Assembly: GCF_000764305.2 (NCBI RefSeq)
Contig: NW_025943988.1
Location: 620,001-684,000, forward strand
DNA from: Hyalella azteca
Lineage: Eukaryota > Arthropoda > Malacostraca > Amphipoda > Hyalellidae
DNA length: 64,000 nt
Direction: 5' to 3'
Below are positions 1 through 13,190 of the stretch, one piece after another (positions within the stretch are counted from its first letter, which is position 1; every line of letters starts with the position of its first letter). The position numbers and the translations under genes were made by a program. The notes below the pieces were generated by a model, which saw only the letters and a list, made by a program, of their open reading frames with translations, searched no databases and was not told the origin of the DNA.

Positions 1-1405
1 ACCAGGTCACGGACATTCAAATTATTTACCAAGAATCGAGAGGGTTCTATTAGAAATATTACTAATGAATGCAGCCATTCTCCAGCGGTAATCTCAAATT
101 TAATTTCCATGAAATTAATTTTTCTTGTCGTAAACAAACCTCCGGCGGGGCAGGTTTTTGCTAACTTGATCGATTTCACTTACTTGAAGATTAACCAATC
201 ATATTCTAACTGCTATTTTCAGCATCGTTGTCTCACTTACAATTGCTAAATTCCTGATTCAAGGGAAAAAATTGGAAAAATACATGATGAACATTCTCCG
301 TGTACCCTACACAATGATATAAAAGTTGACCAACTTTTTTCCAGTTTTATGACCTTTAAGTACGGTAACGGTTGAGGTAAAGGTTAGAGATAGCGATTAT
401 ACGCACAGTCCTCTCACCATCTCACGACCGTGAGCAAACACTACCGCGTTCATTTGCACAAACTGTCCTCAGCGCACATATCAGTGCTTATAGGAAATCA
501 CTCCCTCACCCTTTCACAAGTGGATGCAAACATTGACACTTGAAAGTGGTTCGCACCGTGCATATCAGAGCGTAGGTAAACAGCACCTCAGTGTAGACAA
601 ACATTGACTCGAGCTCACGCCAAGGCTCCCGAGACAAGTCAGGTAAACAGTGCAATCTAAAGGGAAGCTACCCATTCTATTGGGATTTCCTGTGACTCTT
701 GACTGAAAGCAAGAGTTGAACTGAAAGACTGAGTTTCAGGCTCTGGTGTGTGATGGTATGTTGGTTTTCAATGTTGCTCACGTGATCGAGTTTAAGTTAA
801 GAAAATTATCAAGTTTAAGGGTTTTGGAAATGCGGAAAAATCAACTTTCTTGCGGTAAAATGCATTCAGTTTCGATGTTGAGAAAATCCTCACTGTATAT
901 TGTGCTTAAATGAAAGGGAAAAATGGTGTTATACAATTTTCACGCTTTCCTTGACTTTCGTGTTTGGCTTTCCTTGACTTAATTTAATTTCAACATGCAG
1001 AAAATTACCAGAACTTGCAGCCTATACCTCATCACCGCGTAAAGTTATCGAGGTCACTTTATTATGGCATTTACTCGAAGTTCAGCGGCTGAAACATCAT
1101 AACTTCTGTAAAAATTTGCATGGTTGAAAAACTTGGAATTGCCATCAGCGAGTCCCAAGCATTGCGCTGAGGTTCATAAGCCTGAATTGATAGGTGATCA
1201 TTAATTTAAAACTGATATGTAGATAATTATGAGTTATGCTCTGGACACATATTTTTTATCAGTTAGACCGATAAATTATAGAAAAATCATCGAAATAAGT
1301 AATGAAAACTCTGAATCAATCAATACATGCCAAAGGAATCCAAATTCGGAATCTCGTTCTTAAGCACAGAAAATTGTAAATGGAATCCTAAAGAGGCTAT
1401 TCTTT
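1..1405. other. Non-coding stretch with one diverged duplication
   Basis: No supported gene or RNA. At about 477-535 and 558-607 two diverged segments share the order CATATCAG, then TAGG, a CAC/CCTCA block and AAACATTGAC, about 80 bp apart, so this is probably an old tandem duplication. The rest is AT-rich DNA with scattered stops in all frames. Confidence 0.5.
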
Positions 1406-1407
1406 TA

Positions 1408-1482
1408 ACTTGATCGGAGGTTTATTAAAAGGTTGATCGGAGGTTTATTTTTTATCGGAGGTAAAAGTTTATTTATCGGAGC
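1408..1482 (+). repeat. Short imperfect tandem repeat, about 21-23 bp
   Basis: Four partial copies start with ATCGGAGG (the last is cut to ATCGGAG). They are separated by GTTTATT-rich spacers, and the first two copies, TTGATCGGAGGTTTATT, are identical. Only a small local expansion is visible. Confidence 0.6.
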
Positions 1483-2138
1483 ATTAAAGTCTAATTCATA
1501 ACAAAATATTTTCAAACTGGTCGGAATATCTTTAATATTTTTGGGCTGTATACCAAAAATTTTCGAAGCCTAATTTCCTTCCCAGCCACAGCTTTACGTA
1601 TAACAGTCCATAAGCGTCGCGCGTTGTGATCAGGCAAATAGCTACACGTATTGGAGTATTTCACGCAGGTGTTTCGACTATAACCAATTTCGGAACTTCA
1701 TTTTAATATCACATTCAGCTTGGGGTATAAAACGCGTAGTCTGTGTAATATCACGCTACGATTATTGCTCGGAATATGTGACACATTTCAGTAGAGTTTC
1801 AGTTAAGCTGATCGCCCGATAAGCATCGTGGGCCGAGGTAGGCTCGTTCTAAAGCTTCTATTAAATGCTCCAATAAGTCTATTGGTTTATTGGAAACGAA
1901 ATTCCTGGGCTCACCTTCAGCAGAGATGGATTATTGATTTTTCTATCATGTCATAAGCTCGACCAACGTTGCTGTGAGAGGCTCCTGTTTTGACGACGAC
2001 CCTGCAAAACATTGCAGAATTTTGGCACTGAAAATATAAATAAAAACTTGGCTCTTTTTGGATTGAAAAGTAACAAACAATTGAAGGAAGAATGAGTGCA
2101 TGAAATTATGTACATTGATATATAAAAAACATGATATT
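1483..2138. other. Non-coding stretch
   Basis: No gene, RNA or strong repeat seen. A small stem around 1870-1893 pairs CCAATAA with TTATTGG. Confidence 0.5.
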
Positions 2139-2235
2139 ATTTGCGTCCGGAAAAATTAAATAAGACTAAATTTGCGTCCTGACTAATTATATATGACTAA
2201 TTAAATAATATGCGTTCAGACTAATTAATAATCAG
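2139..2235 (+). repeat. Degenerate AT-rich tandem repeat
   Basis: Three diverged units begin TGCGTCC or TGCGTTC and carry GACTAATTA-type blocks, roughly 35-40 bp each. Confidence 0.45.
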
Positions 2236-2239
2236 GTCC

Positions 2240-2830
2240 AGGTGATATCCCGACACGATAAGTATCGTGGACACGCGTCCCAAAAAGCCCTGTTTATATA
2301 TGGCGCTGTTGTGGGAGAGCTCCCAACATATTTAGACTATCGCTCCATTATGTTCGCGATAGTGAAAATGAATTAAAAACCTGATACGATCAGAGTTGAG
2401 ACTTAAGCAAGATTTTATTGCGTGGCTTAAAAAAGGTACATTAGGTGGCCCACTCCCAAAGAGTAATAATCTTACTACCAGTACAGTCACAAGCCAAGCA
2501 ACACAAATAACCTAAAGTCAAACAAATACATTGGTCATGCTTGGCCGCCCTGACGTCTTCTGCGTATCTTCTTCAGTCGATGAAGGTTCGCAACATATCC
2601 GTCGAGACTAGTGTGTCACTCTGACGTAGTAGACCTAAGCGCATCCGCTTATCACAGTCATTGCTTGACGAAGTTTTGGGCTGCCAGTGTCCAATCCAGA
2701 AATTTAGCTATGGTCACGGTTGCATTCACCAATGCAGAACACTAGACACCCTTTCTTTTCATTCAGAGTAGGTCCAGGTACGTAGGTAGACTTATAATAG
2801 AAAGAGCCCACTTCCACCAGAAATAATCAA
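2240..2830 (-). other. Possible retroelement-derived tract (weak)
   Basis: This tract is less AT-rich than its surroundings. Read on the minus strand it has AATAAAAT in a context like an LTR poly(A) region near 2410-2420, an 8-bp stem, and a TATATAAA box at about 2293-2300 after a GGGAG/CTCCC stem. Minus-strand frames upstream are short and basic. There is no second LTR, primer-binding site or polypurine tract that I can show, so a solo-LTR remnant is only one reading and plain intergenic DNA is equally possible. Confidence 0.18.
2336..2363. repeat. 8-bp inverted repeat with 12-nt loop
   Basis: ACTATCGC at 2336-2343 pairs exactly with GCGATAGT at 2356-2363. Confidence 0.7.
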
Positions 2831-4213
2831 CAATTGCATGGGAAAATAAATGGCAAGTTTACCCTAAAATTACAGGAACAGAGGAACTCAATTGGGGAAT
2901 ATATCAGTATTAATCTAAGGAACACGAGGTAAAATATATAAATTGAAATAATTAACTTTCCAGCCATTGGTATTATGGCAGTACTTTATAGCAGCATAAA
3001 CAAGGAAGACAAAATTCTTACTATCGGCTAATAAGCTTACCCGCCACTCAAAGAAATCGTGAGAGGTACAATGGTTGCAACAAATGAATTGACATGAAAA
3101 ACAGGTAGTTGAGGCTAAAAAATTAACGACATTCAACTGAATACACGTTACGAAGTCTTGGCCACCACAACCGCAACCGCTGAGTGAATAAAATAACAGG
3201 GAGTTAACGCATCCCACTCTACACATTGCCAGCGTGAACCTGGTAAACAAATGACGGACAAATAGCGCAGCTACAGCGCCAGGTTTCAAACACACAAACC
3301 CACACACAAGCTTAAACAAATATATACAAGATATGTATATACGTCATTATGAAAAAATTCTAGATCAATTGTTTATGTTGTTTGATCTTTGTTTGTGTTT
3401 ATGCGTTCCCCCAGATAATTTCTTTGCTTCAAATGAGCTTATTCTTGTTTCCCATCAAATAGAATGCACGCCTAATGATTCGACAACAGAAGTGAATGTA
3501 ACTTTTTTATTACATCTCATTGATGTGATACGTTTGATGACGAATCAAATGATGAGTATTAATTATCCATTGTCGTAGCATAATGGAAGCCGTGCTTACA
3601 ATATGCCTGCACTCTGGTGAGAGAATTCCACCCGTATTTTTATTTTCTATAAATTTTATTGGCACGGATTAAGCGTGTCTGATTTCACGAAAATTAAAAT
3701 TCGTCCTAAACACACACGTGTTTAAGATGAATATACTATAGTATGTACAGGGTTGCAGATATATTGCAACCACAAACATATAAACTTTATTGTGTCTTTT
3801 AGCATTAATTTAATGTAAGCAACAAATACAATTATAAATAAATATCTGTCGAGAAAAGAGCATATATTAGGGTTAAATTTTAATGGGTAATCAGGAATAG
3901 ATTCAAAGTCTTCTTCTCTAGCCTAAAGTCACTGAAGAATGGCGATCAAATTTCAAATCGAATATTATTCAATCACTGATTCATTCATTATCTTTCGAAT
4001 ATTACTTTAATCATGAATCAGCGAGTGAAGCATGAATTTCTTTTATGTTGTTTTCTAATCTTTTGATGCGCTAGGCTCTGGAATAACGCCAAGGTCCATC
4101 TGATCAACTGCGAGGAAATTTTCAGACATATTAGAGGCCTCAACAAACACAAGGAGTCGGTGATCTCTGAAGCTTGACCTCTCTCCTTCTGAAACTTAAG
4201 AAGTTCTGTTGCT
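2831..4213. other. Non-coding stretch; long frame judged chance
   Basis: A 134-codon stop-free minus-strand frame covers 2915-3319. It starts at TTG, has a cysteine-rich composition unlike a known domain, and lies in a length class where about half a case is expected by chance. No splice acceptor, poly(A) signal or domain backs it. The remainder is AT-rich with nothing to note. Confidence 0.45.
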
Positions 4214-4358
4214 ATTTAAATTTCGAATTGCCATTAAAATTTCAAATTGCCATTTGAATTTCAAATTGCCATTTGAATTTCAAATTGCCATTTGAATTTC
4301 AAATTGCCATTTGAATTTCGAGTTGCCATTTGAAATTCGAATTGCCATTTGAATTTCA
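4214..4358 (+). repeat. 19-bp minisatellite, about 7.6 copies
   Basis: The unit is GCCATTTGAATTTCAAATT, repeated head to tail. The central four copies are nearly identical and the edge copies carry changes (TTTCGAATT, TTTGAAATTCG). The unit is partly self-complementary through GAATTT and AAATTC, so each copy could form a small stem. Confidence 0.92.
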
Positions 4359-7300
4359 ATAATATATTGCTTTCTCTTTAATCAATAAAATTGACGTCGT
4401 TTTCTAGCATCAAAGAGAAGTTTGCATTTGCTAATAGCTGTATTTTTCCCAGTTAAATTAATATTAATTCTTATTAAAGACTAAAACTTGAGAGAATATT
4501 TTCTTCATGGAGGTTTTCATACATTATTAATGGTCGTTAAGTGTGTTTCCTGGTCATCAATTACATTTCAGGGCCTTTGTATGTTTCGTGATCGGGAGAT
4601 CTATTGCTCGATAACTTAATTTTTTAGTCAAAAATGTCGATTTCCTAATCAGAAATACATTAAAATACATTAAATGCAAGTCATCGTTATGAATTTGACA
4701 TTTTTTTCTATCTAGTTCCACAGTTATATATTGATGCGATATTTTATTGCTATATAGGAGACATTCATGACAAGTATTCCATGTAATCATGTTTTCCAGA
4801 AAGTGCCGCATAAATATCTAAATAAAGATAGATTTCACGTTAATTAATTTCGTTGAACGAATTATTATTTCAAATATTAACTTAATAATAATTTATTACT
4901 TAATTATGACAATAATTTCTGTTTTGAGGCAACAGAGCAGATGAAATGCTTCAGCTCTAATTCGAATCATACAAAAAAATATTGAAATTGCACTCACGCA
5001 ATTAATTTGAGCGTTCATTTAATTTAGATATTCATTTCACCTCATGAAGAAATAATTTAATTAGGTTCAACTGTTTGAATTTGCATGCACTCCTGAAGTA
5101 AAACTGCTGTGACTCTCCACAGAACCGAGATGACTAAACTTTCAACAACACATGATTTCGACGTTTTATTAAGTTCTTGATTAAAGAACGTCTTCTCCAG
5201 CCTGGTAAATTCTTAGCCGTTCATTATTATTTTGTCGGTGACCGATTTTTCCAGACTGAAAAAGACAGGCGCAATTTGGCAGCCAATCATTCAGCGCTAT
5301 CAAGGAAACTCGATCATGCGGAAGATAATTCAGTTTAGACGGGCGTTTCTATCGGATTAGAAGTACGCTACCTGGCCAATTTGTGTTAGCCGCGAGACAC
5401 AATTTCCTATTGTGCCACCAGCTTGTCTCTTTTCAATTCGTGCCAAATTACAGAGCTTCCGAAATAATGACAAGCAATGAGCTCGAAACTTATCATTTAG
5501 ATTATCCTGAGTTAAGGTTAACAAGTTTTTTGCTCGAATTATTGTACATTTTTGATCTTGAATGATATCCTTTTTTGAAGTAACTGTTTCTATAATAAAT
5601 TTCTAATTTAAGTAAACCTTTTACACTCAACAAACTTTATAAATTGAAATAAAATCCACTCCTTCATATATTTCTAAATAATTCCGTTTAGTGGATTCTC
5701 ATACAAATCTTGCAGAAATATATATCACATTTTTTCTGATCATTATTTTCAATATTTCATTTGCAATATTCTAAACATTATATTATTTTTGGCAAAATAT
5801 ATTCTCAAGTATTACGTTCACACCTCGATTGTTACTTCCAGCGAATTTCGAATCTCTTGTTGTGAGTTCATAACTGATTTACCAACGCTCACATAGTATT
5901 TAAACGCAATCGATTAATTTCCTCACAATCTGCAGTGAATGATGTTCGGTGGCGTTTCATGAATTTAATGACCAATATCGGAGGTAATACGGGAATCGAG
6001 GCAGCGGGTGCGGTATGACGTTGCAATGGAGCTGCTGTTAGTGGTCTATTGTAAGCCGATTCAACTGATGCACTGTTCTATAATTCCGGCAGACTCGTGA
6101 TGGTTTGGAATTACTATTAAATCATGATTAATTGTTACGTTATTTAGAGTAAAATTTGATTTTGCGTCTCGTATTTAATTTCATTTCATGTGTTTTATAA
6201 GAAATGATGTGCTGGCTATTAATTGAAGCCGTTGCACCACTTTTATTTAAATTAGTTATTTCATAAAGGTGATAGCACACACTATAATGGAAATTCCTGA
6301 AGAAAAAAGCTTTCAATGTATTTTCATCAGTCATTTTTTATGCCGTGCAAAATATTTAAATAAGTAACGGAATGAGAGGAGGGCTGTTATTTAGAAAATT
6401 TACTATTTGTTTGAAATGAATGAATTTTACTAAATAAGAATCAAGTTATATCTATCATATATCATAATTGATAGTTTGATATCTTGGCAAATTTAATGAC
6501 ATTTCTGCTTGAAAAAGTGGTGAATTTTTAAGCGAAAAAATTAAAATCCTTCTGTCATGATGTGATCTTCCGCAATTTTAGATCCATCCTGTTTTTACCA
6601 GTTTTTCTGACAAAATTTGTTCTCTATATGAACCATTTCATCTGGGCTTCAGAGCCTCCGCAATTTTTACAGCTCAAACAAGACTGCTGGATTTTGCGGC
6701 AACAGCTGAGATTAAGCGATTTATTTATGTCAAGAGCGACAGTCTCGTTTTGAAAGCAATCGCCCAAAATGCTTACTATCGACAAGCAATTTTGTGCTGA
6801 TGCCGCGCTGGCACTTACGAACGCCATGTAATAATGTTCAAATGTTCCATGAAATTTGAAGTAAACGTGTGAGATAAAACAGCTTAATTAAATATTGAAG
6901 ACAATAGCTGCTGTCTGAGCAATGATTTTAACCCGCTTCTTGTTAGTAATAGATGGTATACGTTGATGGTTGTAATTTAAATACGCATATGAAAGAGCGT
7001 TTTTATTAAAAAATTAATATTTTATTCGTCAATTATTTTAGAATTGCCAAGTTTACTTTCTAATAGTAATTATCTTCTGCTTGATTGAATGCAAAAGAGT
7101 AAAAAATTTCCTGTTCACTATTTTGGAGATGCGTAATTTAATAAGATTCTCTGTTATTCACTCTTATCCCATATTCTTCTCAATCCCGCGAAATCATGAC
7201 TAATTGATCAACAGCCAAAATATCAAATTTCTAATTGCACATTTCTCAAATCGCATTTTATGATAAGTGATTACAATTGTGTTAAAACAATTGTATAAAA

Positions 7301-7779
7301 TGTTGAAATGAAAATATGACGAACTGCTCATTATGTATATTACACTGGTTGGCAATGGCAGAGACTATTCGGTCAACATCGTTTTCACATCAGAACTATA
7401 TAATTTGAAACACAGCATCCATTTTCTCATTGCATCTAATCTAATATCCTATGATATGCAACTGTTTAATTTCAAGTACAATTTGGAATGAAGTTTGACG
7501 CAAAATCTGATTCATTTGTTGCTAAAATGTCTATGTAAACATATTTTTTCTGTCTTCAATTTTGCCACTGATTTATGGCAAAAAATGCAATTAATTTTTA
7601 TTATTACATAATTTCATTTACGCAAAGTTTAAATCCTGCTATAAGTGATAGAAAATGAATGTATATTAGCCTCATGTTTCGAAATATTTTACGGTAACAC
7701 TCGAACATTACAGTTTTTACTTTCCTGCATCGAACTGTTGTCTATCGAAGTCAATTTGATCTTTAAACTATTGAGCTTT
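4359..7779. other. Non-coding AT-rich stretch
   Basis: No gene supported. A less AT-rich patch at about 5920-6080 holds a start-less plus-strand frame of about 48 codons ending in TGA near 6038. It has no splice support and I do not call it. A 67-codon ATG frame on the minus strand (6827-6624) has no recognisable domain. Confidence 0.5.
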
Positions 7780-8060
7780 CAGAGATGTTATTTTATCGGG
7801 AAGATCGCTTCAAAGTTCATTATACTTCCGATAAGCCGCAGCAAAACCAACATCACCGGGAAGGTGACGCGGTAAGGTTCAACGCAGTCATTTTTTGGAG
7901 CCTTCAAGTATTTCATGCAAGCGTCGCCGGTCGAAAATCAAAGACCTCACGAACGGAACAAACAGGCGCCTAAATCTGGGTCTTGGCAACTTTGAAAGTG
8001 ACTCAAGTTTTCGCCGTTGCAATTCGGCGAGGTGAACCATCGTGTTGAAAGGATGACAGA
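7780..8060. other. GC-raised patch, unassigned
   Basis: Base composition rises clearly above the flanks. A plus-strand frame from 7785 to 7973 is open but unrecognised. A core near 7901-7927 resembles a stretch near 19994-20020 (shared GTATTTYATGC and GTCGC blocks, about 22 of 27 bases), which may be an old dispersed repeat or coincidence. Confidence 0.3.
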
Positions 8061-11000
8061 GTCACAAATCCCGTGAAGAGTTATGGCTTTCCTTAGTGAA
8101 TGTTTATTTTAGATAGAAAGTTTATTTTCCTCTCTGCGAGAATTGGTAAGTATTTTGAAGGATTTACGCTATTTTTGGTGCAGAATCTCCTGCAAGCCTG
8201 ATAAGGAGTTTGTTTATGATGAGAACAGAAAGAATTAATTTGCCGCCGTTCAAAAAAACATTAAAAGGTTCAAAATTGCGATCGAAATGCGTCAGTTTCG
8301 AAGATTTCTGTTAATTTTTCTAGTTACCTCCCACAAATCTTAAATTTTTCCAAAAAAGCCGATATATGTATAAAACTATTTATTATATAGTGAATATATA
8401 TGTACGAATAATTTCCCGTGAGAACGACGTTTATTTGTTCAATGAGATAAAGTAATCAAAGGAGTTCATGGTAAATGTTTGATTAAACAAGTATATACTT
8501 CCGATTTTCTTAGGGTAAAGAATTAAGAAACTTACCTGTCCAAAAATTTATCTCATTTTGACTCTTCATATGAGGATCCATTAATATTCCGTTACTTGGA
8601 TATTGAATATAAGTTTGTTATTCATATACATATCTTCTTTCAGGTATGCACTTTAGAAATATTTGCTCTAAGGAAGGCAGTTTTTTTCTTGAAATTTTCT
8701 GCGAAAAGTTTAACTTTGTACACGCGCCCACCACCGCCAGCTCTTATTTTTTGTGTCCTAAAGTTTCACTCTCGTATTTTTTCCTCAAATGACAGCAGTG
8801 GCGATTAAAGTTATGCGCTTAAATTTTAACAAGCTTCTAATAGACTAGCGATATGTTTCACAGAGGCTACGGTTTATAATTTCCATACAAAGGTCTTACT
8901 TCTATTTTTTATTATATATTAAATTTTTCTCTCACTTTTTCCTTTTAATTGTGCATTTTATGGTAAGGATGCAATGACCATCTTAAAATTATCTTACATG
9001 CAAACGGGAATCAAACGAATTTGCATGATCCGTTAGCAGCGTTTTAAATATTTTTCGTTCTATCTTACATGTTATGCATTAGCGACCTCAGCCATTTCCA
9101 CTCTGAAATCACAGCTTAAATCAGTCTGGAAAATGAGAGTTCACTGAATTTTTTTTTAAGTTTTTTCAATTTTCAGTTAGGAATATTCTACCAGAATTCA
9201 GAATCAAACTACCGCCGAGACAATGAGGATTCCAGTCATGGTTCCTTTTCTCAAAGTTTTTTTCCAAATTCAATCCATACGGCAAATTCTGTCATAACAG
9301 AAACAAATTTTTAGGTGGTCGCAATTTTCAGTACCAGAAGCTGAACTCTCCGCAACCAAACCGGGTAAATTGCCCTCGCTTTTAATTGCTTTCCGTACAC
9401 GGAGTTCTCACAGTGTTGATTGCTACGGAATATTTCTCAATGGTGTGACCAAAATTTGAAATTCGAATGGAAAAGTTTACTCCTAACCACTTTGTATAGA
9501 AGAATACTACGTTATATTTTACTAAGCAAAATCTATGCTCCAATATCAAAATACAATTTCCCTGGCGCTTCAATCAGTTCAAGAAATTATGCCATTGAAT
9601 TAATTGACGGAATGAGTCTGATTAGTGCAGTACAATTTAATTGGTAATATTTCGAAACAAAATCTTTAGAATCTGTTTTGCTTCACCTGATGTGGGTTAC
9701 CGAGTAACTTGGTTTGATGGTAATCCTGGAGCGAACATCATTCTGATTTCAATTGTTTTTTTTCATTTCTCCCATTTTAATGATACACTTTGGAATAATT
9801 AGAAATCAGGGATAATCGGATGTTAGAATTATAGACGTCATATTTAATTAGCCTGATTTCCTTTTCATATATCATACCTATTTGTGTTTGTTTTCTGTAA
9901 TCAACTTTCATACGCAGTATAGTAATTTATGAATTCCAAAATTCATAATTTTACTCCAGCAAGATAATGAACATAATTTTTCATAAACTCATTTTTTAGC
10001 CTTGGACAAGTTATTTATGTACAAAAAGTTTCTTAGAACTTCGCATCGCTATATTTCCTGCTCTATTTTCTCGACACGGCTTGTGCAATTTTTTCGCAGC
10101 TTCCTGTTTTTCCAGAATGAATTTGGGCTCAGCCACCACTTCTGCCATTTGACTGAGAGTTTATTTTCTGAACAGCATCAACAACCGGCCTCTCTAAAAC
10201 GTCCAATGCAATTTACATCTTTTTTTCAGTAGCGGCTTATTTCATTTGCATAGTAAACTGATGGAGGATGCGTTAGGGAACGACGTGCTCGATAGTTTTT
10301 TCCAATAAAGCGGGTCTACGTAGACTCGAAAATAAGTACTCGTGCCATATTTTTTTAGTTATTCCAAATCTAATGAAACTGCACTGACGATAAATTTGTT
10401 TTCGACAGATTACGGGCATGTTAGGGATTCAGAAACAGAAATATTCATTCGGTTCGTATTTTATTTTATGAATTGAGATCGGCCAGCCAGCGATTCGAAA
10501 AATCGCATTAATGACATTAATGCTACACAACGAATTAACAAACAAAACATAAAGCTGTTGGTGAGAGGTTGAATGAAATTACCATGTACGAGTTATGGAG
10601 CATTTATATTTAAGAATCAAAGTGCTGATTTGAATAAAAAATTGCGCACAAAAATAGTAAAACCATCTGCTATATTATTCATCTAATTTTTGGTTCTTCG
10701 ACAAGCAAACTTATATTTATCATTCATATTTGGTATCGAATTCCCCAAAAAACGCAATTTAAATAACAACGGTTGTGGAGACGATTTAAATTTTAAGGGT
10801 ATTATCTATAATAAAATTTATATTGCCAGAATATTACTGAAACACTAGAAGCAAAGAGACCTTTATTAACAGCAGGAATGGGATCTAATTAAGCCCTTAT
10901 ATATCAAAATGCTTACATACTTGACTAGCTGCCACGTAGGTAAATACACATCTTTGGCAAACGGCTGCTTGGTAAAAAAAAGTTGTAAGTCCAAATACCA

Positions 11001-11359
11001 AAACCCACATGTCACATACATAAATTCTAAATAATGCATACATAAATAATAATAATAACAGTTTCACTGTTATGGGAATAACCGCTGAATTGCTAATCAA
11101 ATTATGGAATTCAACATTTCGGTATGCGTATAAATATTTGTGCATTCAATTTAGAATATATTTAGACGGAAGTTGGACACAACTGCAGGTTTTATTGAAG
11201 CCGGAAATCAACTTATCCTAAAAATGTTCTTGCTACTCTTCTGTTTCGTGAATAAGATATAGTGGTGATCTTGAAGTTCAAAGGCTCCGGAGAACACTTT
11301 AAGTTATCAATTAATCGGTTCATTTATGTCGATATAACATTGTACTACCTTATACTACC
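8061..11359. other. Non-coding AT-rich stretch
   Basis: No supported gene. A 12-bp palindrome GTCTACGTAGAC lies at about 10314-10325. Frames of 63-82 codons here are of chance length. Confidence 0.5.
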
Positions 11360-11393
11360 TTATAAGTACAGAACCTTAGTTCTGTACTTATAA
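11360..11393. repeat. Perfect 15-bp hairpin, 4-nt loop
   Basis: TTATAAGTACAGAAC at 11360-11374 pairs exactly with GTTCTGTACTTATAA at 11379-11393 around CTTA. The pairing stops abruptly at both ends. It is too short for a typical microRNA precursor. Confidence 0.9.
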
Positions 11394-11482
11394 AATTTTA
11401 GTTTTAGAGCGAAAAACTTCCTAGATTGAACATTATAAAGTAAGTGTTCAATTAACTTTCAAAATTACTCCGTAAATAATTC

Positions 11483-11518
11483 TAAACCTGTAAGATGACG
11501 TAAACCTGTAAGATGACG
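11483..11518 (+). repeat. Two exact 18-bp tandem copies
   Basis: TAAACCTGTAAGATGACG occurs twice head to tail just upstream of the 32-bp minisatellite. Confidence 0.9.
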
Positions 11519-11550
11519 TTCGTGATTGATAAGCCGTCATTCAGCGTTAG

Positions 11551-11826
11551 GGCATGACAATACTGGTGCAGGCTTGGGACACCGCATGACAATGCTGGTG
11601 CAGGATTGGGGCACCGCATGACAATGCTGGTGCAGGCTTGGGGCACCGCATGACAATGCTGGTGCAGGCTTGGGGCACCGCATGACAATGCTGGTGCAGG
11701 CTTGGGGCACCGCATGATGATGCTGGTGCAGGCTTGGGGCACCGCATGATGATGCTGGTGCAGGCTTGGGGCACCGCATGATGATGCTGGTGCTGGCTTG
11801 GGGCACCGCATGATGATGCTGGTGCA
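11551..11826 (+). repeat. 32-bp minisatellite, about 8.6 copies
   Basis: The unit runs GGGCACCGCATGACAATG then CTGGTGCAGGCTTG. The left copies carry GACAATG and the right copies GATGATG, so two variant blocks sit side by side. Because 32 is not a multiple of 3 and the minus-strand consensus lacks stops, all three minus frames translate into the same cyclic peptide (His/Pro/Cys-rich). This accounts for the three overlapping open frames at 11482-11835, and I do not read them as genes. Confidence 0.95.
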
Positions 11827-12599
11827 AACTTTCAAGTTTTTCGGTTTAGATTGGGGATGGCGAGTGAGACAGCGGCTTAAATTTGCCCTAATAAGAGAAA
11901 ATCTCTAATTTCTCACAAGTGTATACAGTCTTTTATGCCTGAAGAGAATTCACAGCATTCATTTTTTTCATTTTTGGATCATTTTTACATGCGTAGGTTA
12001 TGATTGTTGTATTTTTTTAAAGTGAATCAGTGAATTGTTTTGACTACTTTACATATCACTTGCGTCAGCTATTTTGAAGGTTTGAATTACTTAATTTACT
12101 TTAAAGGTCTTACTCTATCATGGTAGCCGATAACATTTACGTATGGTACTGGGTAATTGTAAGGTTTTTATTCTGACTTACTCCTACAATTTTTTAGTCA
12201 ATTATTATTTCATTTTGAAGTACACTGTTGACTGTGTCGTGGGTATAGTGGCAGGTTCAGTGTTCATTGACGCATGGTTACAGTAAAATATTTTATTTCA
12301 CGAGACATCACTTCACAATAAAAGTTTCCTTCAAACATGAGAACTGTTGCACTTGGTCAATCATTGCTTGCGAAACGGGCAGCGATCGATTAGCTTTCAG
12401 TTTGCTGGGACAAGCTTCACGAGACACAAGATGCTGCTTTGAAGACCACGTTCCTACTGCTACCTATTTCTATACTTTGTCAATGTTCTAAAACATTCTT
12501 CGAATTCTAACAATGAATCATTCTAAACTGGTAACACATTTATTTAATAAAAGTCTAATACCTAACAAGGAAATAACGTTTAATCCAAGACCTCTGCAA
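11827..12599. other. Non-coding stretch
   Basis: Nothing supported. A 74-codon plus-strand frame at 12267-12491 is unrecognised and of chance length. Confidence 0.5.
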
Positions 12600-13190
12600 C
12601 TGAAACTGCCAAACTGGTTTATATTCAGCATTCAAATCACTGGTGACGTAGACCGTGTGGCTTGCCAATAAAAGAATCGAAATTCTTCTCGGCGGTAAGA
12701 GATATTTTCAAAAAAAATTTGGGCTTGAAATTGCTTTGGAATCTATGCCATTTTCGAGTTGTGCATGATAAACGGGTAAAGCAAATGGAGGGAAATGCTT
12801 GGGTATTCGCCGGCTGTGGAAGCAAATGAATCTTCGCGGTTGAACCAATATCAAGTTCCATTATACTGCACAGACTGCAGATGTAACGGCGCCTTGTTCA
12901 CCGGCGCAAAAGTGAATGCATCGATGGTCGAAGTCTAGTTCAAAGAACAGCCACCTCGTTAGTTACGAAAGCATTGCCAGAATTTCAACTAGCTCAGAGG
13001 AACGAAAATCGCCGAATTGCTTTCCAGTCAAAGTTTTCTAGGCTGCGGTCATGGGCTGATTTTCAGACAGCCTATAGATAAGACCGCGAGAAAATCCGTC
13101 GAATTGTGTGACATTGGCATTTTTGAGGCGCCATTTTACTGAGCCATGCGGGATGTGGGAGGGAATGAGGAACATTCAAAATTTATTCGT
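12600..13190. other. GC-raised patch with two facing short frames
   Basis: The minus strand holds an ATG-to-stop frame of 74 codons (12861-12637, starting MELDIGSTAK). The plus strand holds a start-less open frame of 64 codons from 12887 to the TAA at 13079-13081, rich in Arg, Gln and Ser. Both stand out because the patch is less AT-rich than its flanks, which also lengthens frames by itself. I recognise neither product. The patch could be a decayed coding segment, a regulatory or promoter region between divergent reading directions, or neither. Confidence 0.25.

Noticed and set aside
2915..3319. 134-codon minus frame, the longest outside repeats
   Set aside because: TTG start, no domain, no splice or poly(A) signal; about half a frame of this length is expected by chance at this composition.
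7785..7973. 62-codon plus frame in a GC-raised patch
   Set aside because: No start context, domain or splice site; only a weak resemblance to a patch near 20.0 kb.
11482..11835. Three overlapping minus-strand His/Pro/Cys-rich frames
   Set aside because: Product of the 32-bp minisatellite, open in every minus frame.
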